From Caryophanon latum (lineage in GTDB: Bacteria > Bacillota > Bacilli > Bacillales_A > Planococcaceae): DNA of 41,568 nucleotides. A program made the position numbers and the translations under genes. The notes under the pieces are model-generated. The model ran no database searches. It saw only the letters and a program-made list of their open reading frames with translations, and was not told the origin of the DNA. Position 1 is the stretch's first letter; the number at the start of each line of letters is the position of its first letter. The stretch spans positions 1 through 41,568 of the forward strand of contig NZ_MATO01000058.1 of assembly GCF_001700325.1 (NCBI RefSeq), written 5' to 3'. This document shows positions 40,652 through 41,568 of the stretch, piece by piece.

Positions 40652-41568
40652 TCATTCAGAAATTAATACGGATTGTTTTGCTGTTTCATAGCGCCATGCA
40701 TCTTCGCACATTTGCACAACGTCATACTTTGTTTTCCAGTTAAGCTGTTCATAAGCTTTTTTGGCATCCGCATAACATTCAGCAAGATCCCCTGGACGTC
40801 GATCCACAATTTTATATGGTACTTTAATGTTATTCACACGTTCAAACGTTTGTACCAGTTCTAACACACTTGTACCTTTTCCTGTACCGAGATTATATGC
40901 GTGCGCACCTGGCTTACTATGCTTCATTGCTGCTACATGACCTTCTGCTAAATCGACTACGTGGATGTAATCTCGTACACCTGTACCATCTGGCGTATCA
41001 TAGTCATTACCAAACACTTGTAAATATTCACGCTCTCCAGAAGCGACTTGTGTAATGTATGGCATTAAGTTATTCGGAATACCGTTTGGTCGTTCACCAA
41101 TTAAGCCGCTTTTATGCGCACCGATCGGGTTGAAGTAGCGTAGTAACGTCACTTCCAACTGAGGATTGGCTTTTGCTGTATCTGTTAAAATACGCTCGCA
41201 CATTGCTTTCGTTTCACCATATGGGTTTGTCGTCGGAAGTAATGTCATCGTCTCTTTGAACGGCACTGCATTATCTCCATAAACGGTTGCAGATGAACTA
41301 AAGACAAATTTTTTCACATTGTGCTTTAGGCATGCATTCATTACAGCAATTGTGCTCATTAAATTGTTGGCATAATACATTAATGGCTTCTCGACAGATT
41401 CACCTACTGCTTTATAGCCTGCAAAATGAATAACTCCTTCAATCGTATGCTGCGAAAAAATAGCATTTACTTTTGATTCATTCGTCACATCGACTTCGTA
41501 AAAAGGAATGACCTCACCTGTAATGGAGGGCACTGAAAAACTTCCGTTTTTATGACTCTTCCATTTTT
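40652..41568 (-). CDS. galE: UDP-glucose 4-epimerase, N-terminus cut by window edge
   Basis: The frame stays open to the last base of the window, so the start and the NAD-binding GxxGxxG lie outside. About 305 C-terminal codons are seen. Landmarks: GVIHFAGYKAVGESV, FVFSSSATVYG (catalytic Ser), NPYGETKAMCE (catalytic Y-x-x-x-K), LRYFNPIGAHKSGLIGE, GTGVRDYIHVVDLAEGHV and YADAKKAYEQLNWKT. It converts UDP-glucose to UDP-galactose (possibly also the N-acetyl forms), completing the route pgi, pgcA, galU, galE. A GTG at 41533 is in frame but is not the true start, since family-typical sequence continues upstream. It is the first visible gene of the minus-strand polysaccharide operon. Confidence 0.95.
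   Translation of the reverse strand, partial: KWKSHKNGSFSVPSITGEVIPFYEVDVTNESKVNAIFSQHTIEGVIHFAGYKAVGESVEKPLMYYANNLMSTIAVMNACLKHNVKKFVFSSSATVYGDNAVPFKETMTLLPTTNPYGETKAMCERILTDTAKANPQLEVTLLRYFNPIGAHKSGLIGERPNGIPNNLMPYITQVASGEREYLQVFGNDYDTPDGTGVRDYIHVVDLAEGHVAAMKHSKPGAHAYNLGTGKGTSVLELVQTFERVNNIKVPYKIVDRRPGDLAECYADAKKAYEQLNWKTKYDVVQMCEDAWRYETAKQSVLISE

Overview
The window comes from a low-GC, Gram-positive member of the Bacillales. Strong purine-rich Shine-Dalgarno sites, TTG and GTG starts, several SLH-anchored surface proteins and a Bacillus-type set of sugar and teichoic-acid-like enzymes point to the Caryophanaceae/Planococcaceae (Lysinibacillus, Solibacillus or Kurthia-like). Genus is a guess from gene content; there is no rRNA or other marker here.

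Left half (1 to about 19.6 kb): a cell-surface protein island. It holds four proteins with SLH (S-layer homology) domains: an N-terminal piece cut by the window edge, a small 214-residue protein, an 891-residue S-layer-like protein and a 2072-residue giant with nine Ig-like repeats. Around them lie a secreted protein built from thirteen helical repeats of about 51 residues, a PBP4-type D-Ala-D-Ala carboxypeptidase, a secreted protein with one Ig-like domain, and a two-gene operon resembling YknW (Yip1-type membrane protein) and YknX (membrane-fusion adaptor) without an ABC transporter beside it. Most of these genes are single units with their own hairpin terminator.

Right half (about 19.56 to 41.57 kb): one long minus-strand surface-polysaccharide locus. 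Read in the direction of transcription it runs galE (cut by the edge), an EpsD-like GT4 enzyme, a GT14 enzyme, a GT4 enzyme, an EpsG-like polymerase, a GT4 enzyme, galU, a dead IS5-type element, a GT2 enzyme, pgi, pgcA, a flippase, a CDP-glycerol glycerophosphotransferase, tagD, a second flippase, an IS4-type insertion sequence, an MBOAT acyltransferase and an SGNH/AlgJ-like partner. pgi, pgcA, galU and galE together carry fructose-6-phosphate to UDP-glucose and UDP-galactose. The transferases, polymerase and flippases would assemble and export the glycan. TagD plus the TagB/F-like enzyme suggest glycerol-phosphate decoration, and the MBOAT/SGNH pair suggests O-acetylation.

Mobile DNA: an apparently intact IS4-family element (22429-23684, 17-bp terminal inverted repeats, 9-bp target duplication TTTTATTAT) shares its ends with a family of short non-coding elements. 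Two have perfect 9-bp duplications (9592-9826 with ACAAATTAT; 31889-32065 with AGATAAACC), and others are decayed (about 552-777, 22167-22372, 33208-33325). The element at 9592-9826 lies 44 bp upstream of the 891-residue S-layer gene and, by my reading, supplies the -35 box and the first base of the -10 box of a promoter for it. An IS5-type transposase pseudogene (33401-34130) and further copies of its end sequence are also present. I saw no tRNA, rRNA, CRISPR array or known riboswitch.
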